The position numbers were made by a program, and so were the translations under genes. Under the pieces are notes generated by a model. It saw nothing but the letters and a program-made list of their open reading frames with translations, did not search any database and had not been told where the DNA came from. Below are positions 54,138 to 63,021 of a DNA stretch of 63,021 nucleotides, piece after piece (position 1 is the stretch's first letter; the number at the start of each line of letters is the position of its first letter). The stretch spans positions 1 to 63,021 of the forward strand of contig UQQL01000004.1 in NCBI GenBank assembly GCA_900543275.1, in the 5' to 3' direction. The DNA comes from an uncultured Collinsella sp. Its GTDB lineage: Bacteria > Actinomycetota > Coriobacteriia > Coriobacteriales > Coriobacteriaceae.

Positions 54138-54677
54138 CTACTCGGCAGCAGCCTCAGTCTCGACCTCGGCGGTCTCGGCCTCGGCGACCTCAGCGGCCTC
54201 CTCGACCTCAGCCTCGGCAGCGAGCTCCTCGGCGGTAACGCCGACGAGAACGACAACCTCGGCCTTGATCTCGCGGTACAGCGAGATGGCAACGGTGTGG
54301 GCACCGGCAACCTTGATGGGCTTACCGAGCTCGACGCGCTTGCGGTCGATGTCCATACCGAGCTGAGCCTTGATGGCGTCAGCGATCATAGCGGCGGTAA
54401 CGGAGCCAAAGAGGATGCCCTCGTCGCCGACCTTGACGTCAACGGTGACTGTCTTGCCCTCGAAGGCAACCTTGGTCTCGTTGGCGGTAGCCAGACGGAC
54501 GGCCTCACGCTTGGCGATGTTGTTGCGACGCTCGTCAAGCTGCTTGAGGTTGCCCTTGGTGGCGGCAACAGCGAGCTTCTTGGGGAACAGGAAGTTCTCA
54601 GCGTAACCCTGAGCGACCTCTACGACGTCACCCTCGCCGCCCTTGCCCTTGATCTCATCGAGAAGAATAACCTTCAT
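54138..54677 (-). CDS. rplI: 50S ribosomal protein L9 with acidic tail
   Basis: The 179-residue protein has the L9 N-terminal domain (MKVILLDEIKGKGGEGDVVEVAQGYAENFLFPK, recognised as GKGG and the YAENFLFPK segment), the long connecting helix and the C-terminal domain. About 30 extra Glu/Ala-rich residues (AEVEEAAEVAEAE) extend past the usual 150. AAGGGAG lies 6 nt ahead of the ATG. Last gene of the S6 operon. Confidence 0.96.
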   Translation of the reverse strand: MKVILLDEIKGKGGEGDVVEVAQGYAENFLFPKKLAVAATKGNLKQLDERRNNIAKREAVRLATANETKVAFEGKTVTVDVKVGDEGILFGSVTAAMIADAIKAQLGMDIDRKRVELGKPIKVAGAHTVAISLYREIKAEVVVLVGVTAEELAAEAEVEEAAEVAEAETAEVETEAAAE

Positions 54678-54692
54678 GATGCGTCTCCCTTC

Positions 54693-54959
54693 TTAGCCGC
54701 GGTCGCGGTTGCCACGAGAGGAAACCACGGGGACGGTGTACGGCAGGAGAGCCATCTCGCGGGCGCGCTTGATGGCGTTGGCGATGTCATGCTGATGCTG
54801 CGTGCAAGCGCCAGTGACGCGACGGGGCTTGATCTTGCCACGGTCGGTCATGTACTTACGGAGAAGCTGAGTGTCCTTATAGTCGATGAACTCAGTGTTC
54901 TCCTTGCAGAACTGGCAGTACTTACGACGCGGCTGACGTGCAGAAAAATCATTAGCCAT
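54693..54959 (-). CDS. rpsR: 30S ribosomal protein S18
   Basis: The 88-residue protein contains KYCQFCKENTEFIDYKDTQLLRKYMTDRGKIKPRRVTG as consecutive S18 motifs (given here in outline: CQFC pair, YKD, RGKI, RRVTG), followed by the Q-H-Q helix. The Cys pair CQFC is kept in this lineage. GAAAGG lies 10 nt from the ATG at 54959. S18 binds S6 in the 30S platform. Confidence 0.95.
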   Translation of the reverse strand: MANDFSARQPRRKYCQFCKENTEFIDYKDTQLLRKYMTDRGKIKPRRVTGACTQHQHDIANAIKRAREMALLPYTVPVVSSRGNRDRG

Positions 54960-55031
54960 GTCAAAATACCTTTCGTTTGGCAACTTCGGCGATCCGAAGC
55001 CGCCTCTCACTCAAAAATAGGTGAACAACCC

Positions 55032-55484
55032 TTAGAACGGGATGTCCTCATCGTAGACGTCGACCGCGGGCGGCGTAGCCACCGGTGCGGCAGGACGTGC
55101 TGCGGGCGCGGGAGCTGCGGGGGCGTAACCGCCCTGATCGTAGCCACCCTGGCCACCACGGGAGCTCATAAACTCGATCTCATCGACGATGACCTCAAGC
55201 TTGCTCCGGCGCTGGCCATCGCGCTCCCAAGAGCTGTAGCGCAGCTTGCCCTCGATCGCGACCTTGTTTCCCTTTGCCAGGAAACGGCTCACGGCCTCGG
55301 CGCGCGTGCCGAACATAGTGCAGTCGACAAAGTTGGGATAGTCCTCCCACTCGCCAGTCTGCGGGTTGCGGCGACGATCGTTCACGGCGACGCCAAAGGA
55401 CAGAACCTGGGTTCCGCCGGCGGTGGCGCGCAGCTCGGGATCACGCGTGAGGTTACCGGTGATGTTCACTCGATTGATGCTCAT
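55032..55484 (-). CDS. ssb: Single-stranded DNA-binding protein
   Basis: The 150-residue protein has the OB fold (SINRVNITGNLTRDPELRATAGG, NKVAIEGKLRYSSWERDGQRR), a Gly/Gln/Pro-rich linker and the DIPF C-terminal tail (VYDEDIPF) that recruits partners. GAGGAAG precedes the ATG. It sits between rpsF and rpsR, a standard order. Confidence 0.95.
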   Translation of the reverse strand: MSINRVNITGNLTRDPELRATAGGTQVLSFGVAVNDRRRNPQTGEWEDYPNFVDCTMFGTRAEAVSRFLAKGNKVAIEGKLRYSSWERDGQRRSKLEVIVDEIEFMSSRGGQGGYDQGGYAPAAPAPAARPAAPVATPPAVDVYDEDIPF

Positions 55485-55532
55485 AACTCACTACTTCCTC
55501 TTGGGGCACAAGCCCAGTCCAAAACGACAGTC

Positions 55533-55826
55533 TTACTCCTGGTCGTCGCGACGGACGATCATGTGGCGGACCACAGCGTCGGTGATGCGCAGGATGCGAT
55601 CAAGCTCGGCGATCTGGGTAGGATCTGCGTGGAAGTTGATGAGGGTGTAGTCACCATCGGTGAGGTCGTTGATCTCGTAGGCGAGCTTGCGCTTGCCCCA
55701 GTCGTCAACGGAGTCGACCTTGCCAGCGCCCTCAGCGATCGTGGTATCGATACGCTTCATAACAGCGAGACGAGTCTCGGGGTCGAGCGACGGGTCAACA
55801 AAGAACAGCAGTTCATAAGCCTTCAT
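55533..55826 (-). CDS. rpsF: 30S ribosomal protein S6
   Basis: The 97-residue protein shows KAYELLFFVDPSLDPETRLAV, GKRKLAYEINDLTDGDYTLINF and LRITDAVVRHMIVRRD, all S6 marks. GGAGG lies 6 nt from the ATG at 55826. First gene of the operon. Confidence 0.95.
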   Translation of the reverse strand: MKAYELLFFVDPSLDPETRLAVMKRIDTTIAEGAGKVDSVDDWGKRKLAYEINDLTDGDYTLINFHADPTQIAELDRILRITDAVVRHMIVRRDDQE

Positions 55827-55853
55827 ATTGTCACCTCCTCTGGGCAAATGTGG

Positions 55854-55880
55854 CTTCAGGTCGTGAAGGTGCGCCTGAAG
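55854..55880 (-). promoter_or_regulatory. Leader hairpin ahead of rpsF, possible S6/S18 autoregulatory site
   Basis: CTTCAGG (55854-55860) pairs with CCTGAAG (55874-55880); the 13-nt loop reads CGCACCTTCACGA on the minus strand. It lies 28 bp ahead of the rpsF ATG. S6-S18 leaders in other bacteria are recognised by a CACC-containing loop, which is compatible but not proof. The remainder of 55881-56287 shows no gene. Confidence 0.4.
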
Positions 55881-56287
55881 CAGGAAAAGACTTGGTAATA
55901 ATATCTTTCAACCTCCTAGGCTGCAAGAATATGCAGCTACAACCTCATGACCTCCACATATGTCCATGCTCACACGGCACTTCATGCGCATTCCAACCAA
56001 ATGCTGACCAAATGCTTGACGGATCTGTGTTCAAGATACGGTGCCGTGGGGACAAGCTGAGCCAAGCCGCAGGTCAGCGGGCACAAGGCTGTGGTCGCAA
56101 AATGCATACCAGTGGCCCACAGCACCACCCAAAGATTTTTAAATTCATTGCCAAGTCGCTTATGAATACCCTTTTTTGAACAATTGAGTTGATCAACCAC
56201 GCTGGTCGGAAGCCGTTTTTTGGGACCTCAAGCCCCACTGCAGCGCCAAGCACGGCCAAGCGTTTTAAAAAATGCCAACTTTTCTGT

Positions 56288-56315
56288 TTGCACTTTGCGA
56301 TTCCTCGTGTATACT
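56288..56315 (+). promoter_or_regulatory. Promoter of the tRNA-Ser gene pair
   Basis: TTGCAC (56288-56293) and TATACT (56310-56315) are 16 bp apart and end 16 bp before the first tRNA-Ser. Confidence 0.6.
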
Positions 56316-56331
56316 GACTTTCGCATTTAAC

Positions 56332-56422
56332 GGAGAGTTGTCCGAGTGGCCGAAGGAGCACGATTGGAAATCGTGTAGGCGTCAAAAGCGTCTCCAGGGT
56401 TCAAATCCCTGACTCTCCGCCA
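56332..56422 (+). tRNA. tRNA-Ser (GGA)
   Basis: The gene has a 7-bp acceptor (GGAGAGT with ACTCTCC), anticodon loop TTGGAAA (GGA), a long class II variable arm, T loop TTCAAAT and an encoded GCCA end. It reads UCC and UCU Ser codons. A second tRNA-Ser follows 48 bp downstream. Confidence 0.96.
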
Positions 56423-56470
56423 GTTAATTCCAAAGCAGGCCTTCGAGCCTGCTTTGTTTTTACCCCACGC

Positions 56471-56561
56471 GGAGGGGTGGCAGAGTGGTTGAATGCGGCG
56501 GTCTCGAAAACCGTTTGGCCTGTATAAGGTCACGAGGGTTCGAATCCCTCCTCCTCCGCCA
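56471..56561 (+). tRNA. tRNA-Ser (CGA)
   Basis: The acceptor GGAGGGG pairs with CTCCTCC (one G-U), the anticodon loop is TCTCGAAAA-type with CGA, the variable arm is long and the end is GCCA. It reads UCG. The T arm and acceptor sequence is repeated in inverted orientation at 56624-56643. Confidence 0.96.
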
Positions 56562-56572
56562 TTAGATGGTAT

Positions 56573-56600
56573 AAGCCCCAGCAATGGGGCTTTTTTCTTT
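56573..56600 (+). terminator. Terminator of the tRNA-Ser pair
   Basis: AGCCCCA-GCAA-TGGGGCT is followed by TTTTTCTTTT. Confidence 0.88.
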
Positions 56601-56623
56601 TCGGGCACATTTCAATAACGCGC

Positions 56624-56745
56624 AGGAGGAGGGATTCGAACCCGCCAGGGCGCGGAGCGTAAAGAAAACGCGCCCGTGGCGCGTTTTTAGCGCAGCGCGG
56701 TCGGCGCAAGCCGACCGAATAAATTTTGAGCTCCGCTCAAAATTT
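56624..56745. repeat. Inverted tRNA-Ser 3'-end copy plus three hairpins
   Basis: 56624-56643 is the exact reverse complement of 56536-56555 in tRNA-Ser(CGA), covering T arm and acceptor. Three perfect hairpins follow: 56665-56674/56678-56687 (10 bp), 56698-56705/56710-56717 (8 bp, GCAA loop) and 56721-56731/56735-56745 (11 bp). There is no gene. The pattern resembles an integration scar or a REP-like cluster. Confidence 0.6.
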
Positions 56746-56801
56746 GGACATCCCTCCTATTCAGCCACGTCCCCCATTGCTTTCGATTTCACCTTGAATC
56801 T

Positions 56802-56868
56802 CAAACATGTACATCATCCTCCAAAAACGACATTTTTCGGCATCTTTGGAGGCTGATGTACATGTTTG
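56802..56868. repeat. Long hairpin element ahead of the TRIC-like gene
   Basis: CAAACATGTACATCA (56802-56816) pairs with 56854-56868 and, after one mismatch, CCTCCAAA (56818-56825) with TTTGGAGG (56845-56852), 23 of 24 pairs with a 19-nt loop. It ends 114 bp before the gene start. It may be mobile or regulatory. Confidence 0.75.
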
Positions 56869-56982
56869 GTACCCATGACCGTTCCCAGTCCCTACCGTTT
56901 GCCGAGCAATAGGGTCTCAATCGCCGCCAACCATGTACTATGTACGGGCATTGTTCAAACCCGAGAATCAAAGGACCTCATC

Positions 56983-57672
56983 TTGCCCGTCGTCGCCGCT
57001 ATGACTGTTACTTCACACGCCTCGGATGCCATGGTCGCCATCCCGTTTTGGCTCGAGATGTTCGCTGTTGTCGCGGCATCGATCTCGGGCGTTCTGGTCG
57101 CGCGCGAGCACAAGCTCGACCTGGTGGGCGCCGTCGCGCTCGCCGTGGTTTGCGGCCTGGGCGGCGGTCTTTTGCGCGATATGACGCTGCAAGTGGGCAA
57201 CGTCTACATCCTCAACCAGCCGATGGCGCTCCCGCTTTCCATTGCCACGGCAGCCATCATCTACATTTTCCCGGCAATCGTCGACAAGCCCGAAAAACTC
57301 ATTCCCCTGCTCGACATCATCTCGGTGGGCATCTATGCGGCAACCGGCGCGGACAAGGCGCTGGTCTACGGATTCGCACCGGCCGTATGCATCATGATGG
57401 GCTTTTTCACCGCCGTGGGCGGCGGCATGTTGCGCGACGGCTTTATGGGCGTGGTTCCGGGTATTTTCCAGCGCACCAACTTCTATGCCATCGCGGCTAT
57501 CGCCGGATCGGCAAGCTATGTCTGCCTCGTCATGAGCGGCTTGGTCAGCAATGTCGTCGCGCTGGTCGTTTGCGTCGTAGTGACCATGGGCCTGCGTTGG
57601 CTGTCGCTGCGCTTTGACATCAAAAGCCCCACCGAAGAGGACATCGCGCGCTTTTTGCACCACAAAAAGTAG
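56983..57672 (+). CDS. TRIC/UPF0126-family cation channel protein
   Basis: The 229-residue protein has seven hydrophobic segments in two repeats, each with a GGG-LRD mark (GLGGGLLRDM near residue 65 and AVGGGMLRDG near residue 148), typical of bacterial TRIC/YicG-like channels. These are thought to pass monovalent cations, although some are proposed to carry other solutes. The start is TTG at 56983, 7 nt from AAAGGA; the ATG at 57001 has no site. Confidence 0.85.
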   Translation: MPVVAAMTVTSHASDAMVAIPFWLEMFAVVAASISGVLVAREHKLDLVGAVALAVVCGLGGGLLRDMTLQVGNVYILNQPMALPLSIATAAIIYIFPAIVDKPEKLIPLLDIISVGIYAATGADKALVYGFAPAVCIMMGFFTAVGGGMLRDGFMGVVPGIFQRTNFYAIAAIAGSASYVCLVMSGLVSNVVALVVCVVVTMGLRWLSLRFDIKSPTEEDIARFLHHKK

Positions 57673-57778
57673 ATTGCGCGGGCTCATCCTTCGAAATGCA
57701 ACCGAGAGGTTCTTTTAGAGCGCCCACGCGTTGGGTACCCTGTTAGGTGCATATCGAGCATCTGACGAAGGATTCACT

Positions 57779-58924
57779 ATGCCCCACAATCAATTCCCGT
57801 CGACCCAACGCCGTAAAGCGTGGGGCCGCATCACCATCCTATTCGCGCTCATCGCTCTGGCGCTCACCGCACTTCCTGCTACGGCTTTTGCCGGCACGGA
57901 CACCGCAGGCAACGTACTTGCGACCGACAACGACGCCACTCCGTCCGGCGTCGAAGGTGACCTGTACTGGGCAGGTCAGAGCCTCAACCTGGACGACACC
58001 TCCATCGACCGCGATATCATCGCTGCGGGCGATACCCTCTCGATCCGCGACTGCACGGTGGGCGGCGCCGTTCGTCTTGCGGCGCGCACCATCGACATTG
58101 CCAAGACTACGGTTGATGGCAGCGTCACGGTCGTCGGTCAGCACGTCGTGCTCAATTCCGACAGCACCGCCAACTGCTTCTATGCGATAGGCGAGACGGT
58201 TGCCCTGCGCGGCTCTACCAAGTCGGCAGCGCTCGCGGGCGATACGGTGACCATCGATGGCACCGTCGAGGGCGATGTCGAGGTTTGGGCCGACAAGCTC
58301 ATCCTGGGCAAGAACGCCCACATCACCGGCACCGTGAACGCGCACGTCTCCGAGGACCCCGAGCGCGCCGCGGGAGCCGAGGTCGGTGCCCTCAAGATCG
58401 ACCGCACCGAAAACGAGGGTACTTCCACCGTTAACGATGTCATCGGCGGCATCGTCGCCGCGGCACTCTCGACCTGCTTTGTCGCTCTGCTGCTCGAGCT
58501 CGTCTTTCCGCGTGCGACTGCCAGCGCCGCCGGTATGCTCCACCAGCATCCCGCGCCCCTGTGGGTGAGCGGTCTTCTGGGTACGATTGCTGTCGCCCCC
58601 GCCGTCCTACTGCTGATTATCTCTATCGCTGGCCTGTCGCTTGCCGGAGCCCTCTTGTGCGGCGTTATCGGCATCGCATTGGTGTCGAGTGCCTTTGCGG
58701 GGTGCGCAATCGCCCGCATGGTCGGACACAACCAGAACCGCTACGCCATGGCAGCCGTGGGCGGTATCGCCGCGGGCGTGCTTACGGCAATCCCCCTCGT
58801 AGGCGATTTCATCAGCGGCGTGGCCTTTGTCTTCACGCTCGGCTACGTTATCCAGATCATCTGGCGCAACGCCCACCTCAAGTCGCAACAGCCGGCTAAT
58901 ACGCCGGAACTCCCCACCGCTTAG
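57779..58924 (+). CDS. Bactofilin-like polymer-forming protein with C-terminal membrane helices
   Basis: The 381-residue protein has a signal peptide (residues 1-36, ITILFALIALALTALPATAFA), an extracytoplasmic right-handed beta-helix-like part with short repeats (GDTLSIRDCTVGGAVRLAARTIDIAK, GDTVTIDGTVEGDVEVWADKLILG in pieces) typical of bactofilin-like modules, and about four membrane helices from residue 215 to 365. GAAGGA precedes the ATG at 57779. It is single-gene with a GGGACAG hairpin behind its stop. Confidence 0.75.
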   Translation: MPHNQFPSTQRRKAWGRITILFALIALALTALPATAFAGTDTAGNVLATDNDATPSGVEGDLYWAGQSLNLDDTSIDRDIIAAGDTLSIRDCTVGGAVRLAARTIDIAKTTVDGSVTVVGQHVVLNSDSTANCFYAIGETVALRGSTKSAALAGDTVTIDGTVEGDVEVWADKLILGKNAHITGTVNAHVSEDPERAAGAEVGALKIDRTENEGTSTVNDVIGGIVAAALSTCFVALLLELVFPRATASAAGMLHQHPAPLWVSGLLGTIAVAPAVLLLIISIAGLSLAGALLCGVIGIALVSSAFAGCAIARMVGHNQNRYAMAAVGGIAAGVLTAIPLVGDFISGVAFVFTLGYVIQIIWRNAHLKSQQPANTPELPTA

Positions 58925-58930
58925 CCGCCA

Positions 58931-58965
58931 ACCACCACAAGGGGGACAGGCACCTTTGTGGTGGT
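58931..58965. repeat. Inverted repeat with GGGACAGG loop
   Basis: ACCACCACAA (58931-58940) pairs perfectly with TTGTGGTGGT (58956-58965). The loop reads GGGGGACAGGCACCT. It starts 6 bp past the bactofilin-like stop. A reverse TGTTCCCCTT follows at about 58977. Confidence 0.65.
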
Positions 58966-58991
58966 GCAAACGAACCTGTTCCCCTTGGACC

Positions 58992-59026
58992 AAAAAGGGC
59001 GCCGACCATTGCGGTCGACGCCCTTT
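58992..59026 (-). terminator. Terminator of typA
   Basis: On the minus strand AAAGGGCG and CGACC arms pair (58994-59007 with 59013-59026, one mismatch) and TTT follows. It lies 28 bp past the typA stop. Confidence 0.82.
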
Positions 59027-59053
59027 CTTGTTAGTCGCTATAAAGCCCAGCGC

Positions 59054-60892
<1,839 letters not shown>

Positions 60893-61009
60893 GTAGTTCC
60901 CCTATCTTCTATCCATATACAAACGGCACGCGTATGCGGCCCGCCCAGCGACACAACGCTCAGCGGGAATATTGAGCCTTTTACCGAAAACTCGTTTATT
61001 TTAGCGATT

Positions 61010-61459
61010 TTAGATGAGAGGGGTTTCCTCACCTGCAGGTTCAGGGTCGCTCCACATAAAACCATCGCCGGCACCCATGCCCTCATACAGCACGTATGCC
61101 GAAAAACCGCTCTCGAGCGTGGTTTCGAAGAAGCTCACGAGCAGGGCGTCGTGATAGCCGCCGTCAATTTCGACACAACCGGTGTAGCCGATGGCATAGC
61201 GGGCGATGCGGCCCAGCCCCTCGTCCTTAAGACCCATCTTGTGCTCGGAGATAAAGTTGGTGGCAGCCTCGAGGCATGCCTCCTCGCCATCTTCGTCGAG
61301 CGCCGCCAGATATCGGTTGGAAGCAGCGTCCTCGATCGCCACAACTACGCCCGGATTCTCGCCGACGGCAAGGTCGTCCAAGAACGCGCCGATCAGATCG
61401 CACACCATGGCGTCGAGCTCGGCGGAGACGTTACCGGCGTCCTGCATATCCTGTGCCAT
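61010..61459 (-). CDS. Hypothetical acidic protein
   Basis: The 149-residue acidic cytosolic protein has no signal or membrane segment and no family I recognise; visible stretches are VAIEDAASNRYLAALDEDGEEA, GCVEIDGGYHDALLVSFFETTL and GFSAYVLYEGMG, an alpha/beta pattern. AAGG precedes the ATG. It lies 30 bp behind the small membrane gene and 117 bp ahead of typA, all on one strand. Confidence 0.55.
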   Translation of the reverse strand: MAQDMQDAGNVSAELDAMVCDLIGAFLDDLAVGENPGVVVAIEDAASNRYLAALDEDGEEACLEAATNFISEHKMGLKDEGLGRIARYAIGYTGCVEIDGGYHDALLVSFFETTLESGFSAYVLYEGMGAGDGFMWSDPEPAGEETPLI

Positions 61460-61489
61460 CTTTAGACCTTCCCATCGAGTCTCGCGTCG

Positions 61490-61846
61490 TTACAGTTCCT
61501 GTGCCTCGGCAGCGATCTTGGCGGCAGCGTCGCGGGCGCGCATCATATCCATCGCGCGCTTGTCGAGTACCTTGATCTGGTTGGTCAGCATGACCGCATC
61601 GACCACACCCCAGATTACCAAGCCTGTTGAAATCGAAAACCCAAGCGCACCAACTGTACCACGAAGGCGCGAGCAGATTGCCGCGACAAGGGCGGAGACG
61701 ACAACCATCTTGATAAACGAGCCGCGGCGCTCGCGAAGCGTGCGGGCCTGCGTCACATAGGCAATGCGAGCCGCCTCAGAAGCCTCCGAGCGCATCTGGG
61801 CCTCGCGTGCAATGGCCGCCGCCTCAACCGACATACCGCTGGCCAT
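61490..61846 (-). CDS. Small membrane protein, unknown function
   Basis: The 118-residue protein has an Ala/Arg-rich lead, two hydrophobic segments at about residues 49-65 and 68-88 (VVVSALVAAICSRL, ALGFSISTGLVIWGVVDAV) and a basic helical end. GGAGTG lies before the ATG at 61846; the frame could start at 61879 or 61834. It is between the nuclease and the hypothetical gene. Confidence 0.55.
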   Translation of the reverse strand: MASGMSVEAAAIAREAQMRSEASEAARIAYVTQARTLRERRGSFIKMVVVSALVAAICSRLRGTVGALGFSISTGLVIWGVVDAVMLTNQIKVLDKRAMDMMRARDAAAKIAAEAQEL

Positions 61847-61879
61847 CAGCGAACACTCCGCAACCCTGCCGCCCCGCAT

Positions 61880-62380
61880 TTAGAAGTCATCGGGGGAGAG
61901 CGTATGGACGAACTCGTCGAACTTCTCGAACTCCTGCTCGTCGTCGACATCCTCGGCGTGGGTGGAAACAGTGCCCAGGCGATTCATGATGTCGTCCTCC
62001 ACAAACATGGGAGCATTGCTGCGCACGGCAAGGGCAATGGCATCACTGGGACGAGCGTCGATCTTGCGCTCCTCGCCATCGGCCAGTACGACGATCGTCG
62101 CGTAGAACACCGGCGGCTCGGCGCGGACGATCTCGATGCGCTCGAGCTTGGCGCCCAGGGCGTCAACGGTATCGAGCAACAGATCATGGGTGATCGGGCG
62201 CTCGGCGCGGCCGCTATCGATGCCGCGGCTGATGGCAGCAGCTTCAAACGAACCAGTCTGAATGGAAAGGGAACGCAGCGGCGCGGGCGAGTCCGATTTG
62301 CTGCTGCGCTCACGAAGCACGATAAGCGATGGCACGGGACCGGCGGCCATGACGATGGTCTCTATGTCGACACGAACCAT
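61880..62380 (-). CDS. Bifunctional nuclease family protein (DUF151)
   Basis: The 166-residue protein matches the bifunctional nuclease fold by IDARPSDAIALAVRSNAPMFVEDD, an invariant run, and by the central THDLLLDTVDALGAKLERIEI and PPVFYATIVV. An acidic tail ends the chain. GGAGG lies 6 nt from the ATG at 62380. It may degrade DNA and RNA; family knowledge is limited. Confidence 0.85.
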   Translation of the reverse strand: MVRVDIETIVMAAGPVPSLIVLRERSSKSDSPAPLRSLSIQTGSFEAAAISRGIDSGRAERPITHDLLLDTVDALGAKLERIEIVRAEPPVFYATIVVLADGEERKIDARPSDAIALAVRSNAPMFVEDDIMNRLGTVSTHAEDVDDEQEFEKFDEFVHTLSPDDF

Positions 62381-62470
62381 GGAACACCTCCGGTACGTAG
62401 CGGTTAACACGCGGCAGCCCGCCGCATTGAATAGCTATACTACCCAATCTTTCGCACAGCACACAAAATC

Positions 62471-62509
62471 AAAGTAGTTAATTTGGGACGGGGCTTTTTT
62501 GACTACTTT
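62471..62509. repeat. Hairpin with conserved 23-nt loop, copy 2
   Basis: AAAGTAGT (62471-62478) and ACTACTTT (62502-62509) enclose a loop of 23 nt that differs from copy 1 (27216-27252) at three positions. The stem has changed by compensating substitutions. It lies ahead of the DUF151 gene. Confidence 0.7.
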
Positions 62510-62518
62510 CAGTAGGTA

Positions 62519-62550
62519 AGAAAAAAGCCCCGAGGCAACGCCCCAGGGCT
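62519..62550 (-). terminator. Terminator of the tRNA-Ala/tRNA-Ile pair
   Basis: On the minus strand an 11-pair stem (62526-62536 with 62540-62550) with a 3-nt loop is followed by TTTTTT. Confidence 0.85.
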
Positions 62551-62564
62551 CTTCACAGTTTTGA

Positions 62565-62641
62565 TGGTGGACCTGACAAGATTCGAACTTGTGACCTCCC
62601 GGTTATCAGCCGGACGCTCTAACCAACTGAGCTACAGGTCC
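62565..62641 (-). tRNA. tRNA-Ile (GAT), copy 1
   Basis: The acceptor GGACCTG pairs with CAGGTCC, the anticodon loop is CTGATAA (GAT), the T loop is TTCGAAT and CCA is encoded. The sequence is identical to 62789-62865. Confidence 0.96.
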
Positions 62642-62645
62642 ATCA

Positions 62646-62721
62646 TGGTGGAGGTTAGGGGGATCGAACCCCTGACCTCAGGCTTGCAAAGCCCGCGCTC
62701 TCCCAGCTGAGCTAAACCCCC
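62646..62721 (-). tRNA. tRNA-Ala (TGC)
   Basis: The acceptor GGGGGTT pairs with AACCTCC (one G-U), the anticodon loop is TTTGCAA (TGC), the T loop is TTCGATC and CCA is encoded. It sits between the two tRNA-Ile genes. Confidence 0.96.
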
Positions 62722-62734
62722 ACGGAGACAGTAA

Positions 62735-62775
62735 TAAACACCCCAGCGGCGACTCGGCTCTCGCTGGGGTGTTTA
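62735..62775. terminator. Strong palindromic stem between tRNA-Ala and second tRNA-Ile
   Basis: Perfect 14-bp arms (62735-62748 with 62762-62775) separate the tRNA genes. No T-run follows, so processing or partial termination is possible. Confidence 0.6.
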
Positions 62776-62788
62776 TTGCGAAAGAAAG

Positions 62789-62865
62789 TGGTGGACCTGA
62801 CAAGATTCGAACTTGTGACCTCCCGGTTATCAGCCGGACGCTCTAACCAACTGAGCTACAGGTCC
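62789..62865 (-). tRNA. tRNA-Ile (GAT), copy 2
   Basis: Every base matches copy 1. It is the first gene after the promoter at 62880-62909. Confidence 0.96.
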
Positions 62866-62879
62866 ATCGCGCAAGGGAT

Positions 62880-62909
62880 ATATTAGACGAGTCGTTACGC
62901 GCGCGTCAA
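62880..62909 (-). promoter_or_regulatory. Promoter of the tRNA-Ile cluster
   Basis: TTGACG (62909-62904) and TAATAT (62885-62880) lie 18 bp apart on the minus strand, 15 bp ahead of tRNA-Ile copy 2. Confidence 0.75.
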
Positions 62910-62995
62910 CAACTTTTTTGAAAATCTTTGAGGGGTGTCGGCCCCGGCTGCCCGGCGGCATGCGAAGTCGCCTGCTCGGACAGTCCTGCTCGCAC

Positions 62996-63018
62996 GGAGA
63001 GCACATTAAGTGCTCTCC
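62996..63018. terminator. Stem-loop at the window edge
   Basis: GGAGAGCAC and GTGCTCTCC pair over 9 bp with an ATTAA loop. Its owner is beyond the window. The 62910-62995 stretch shows no gene. Confidence 0.35.
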
Positions 63019-63021
63019 GGC

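Overview
The window looks like chromosomal DNA from a high-GC gut actinobacterium of the class Coriobacteriia, most like Collinsella. This is inferred from the style of the housekeeping proteins (Fe-S-type PurF, single-chain CarB, an S6-SSB-S18-L9 cluster), from mannose-family PTS genes beside large LPXTG-like surface glycosidases, and from the many zinc-ribbon membrane proteins. No rRNA gene or species marker is present, so the genus is an inference. Most genes lie on the minus strand.

Layout. 1-3.8 kb is a polar amino-acid ABC transporter operon (ATPase, Tat-type lipoprotein, two permeases) that ends in a cytidylate-kinase-like gene. 4-7.4 kb holds yqeY, a PpiC-type foldase, an orphan galactitol-type EIIA and a RelB-like/PIN toxin-antitoxin pair. 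7.4-21.1 kb is an accessory block. A five-gene run there resembles the Bacillus YdjGHI membrane-stress set: an SPFH protein with C-terminal zinc ribbons, a 4-TM protein, a TFIIB-type zinc-ribbon protein, a coiled-coil membrane protein and a small acidic protein, closed by a putative structured RNA. It is followed by four proteins that each start with a zinc ribbon and carry membrane segments. Two plus-strand genes, one of them a DUF234-type ATPase, split this set. 21.5-28.8 kb has purN-purM-purF, purE, a class B sortase, a MoaE-like gene and a six-helix membrane protein. 29-35.4 kb is one very large secreted GH31-family multidomain protein with an IPNTG sorting signal. 35.9-40.8 kb has a MarR regulator, a small membrane protein and a mannose-family PTS operon divergent from a GntR regulator. 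41-53.9 kb holds carA-carB, an ABC exporter, a Nudix hydrolase, purD, purA and dnaB. 54-55.8 kb is rpsF-ssb-rpsR-rplI. 56.3-63 kb has two tRNA-Ser genes, a TRIC-like channel, a bactofilin-like membrane protein, typA, a DUF151 nuclease and a tRNA-Ile/Ala/Ile cluster.

The most unusual signal is intergenic. Three separate dispersed elements occur twice each, and each pair differs mainly by base changes that preserve pairing: a ~148-nt branched element immediately behind stop codons (3981-4128 and 48854-49000), a 44-nt hairpin (35728-35771 and 40973-41016) and a hairpin with a constant 23-nt loop (27216-27252 and 62471-62509). Looser inverted repeats tagged with GGGACAG also recur. The ~148-nt element is the best candidate for an undescribed structured element.
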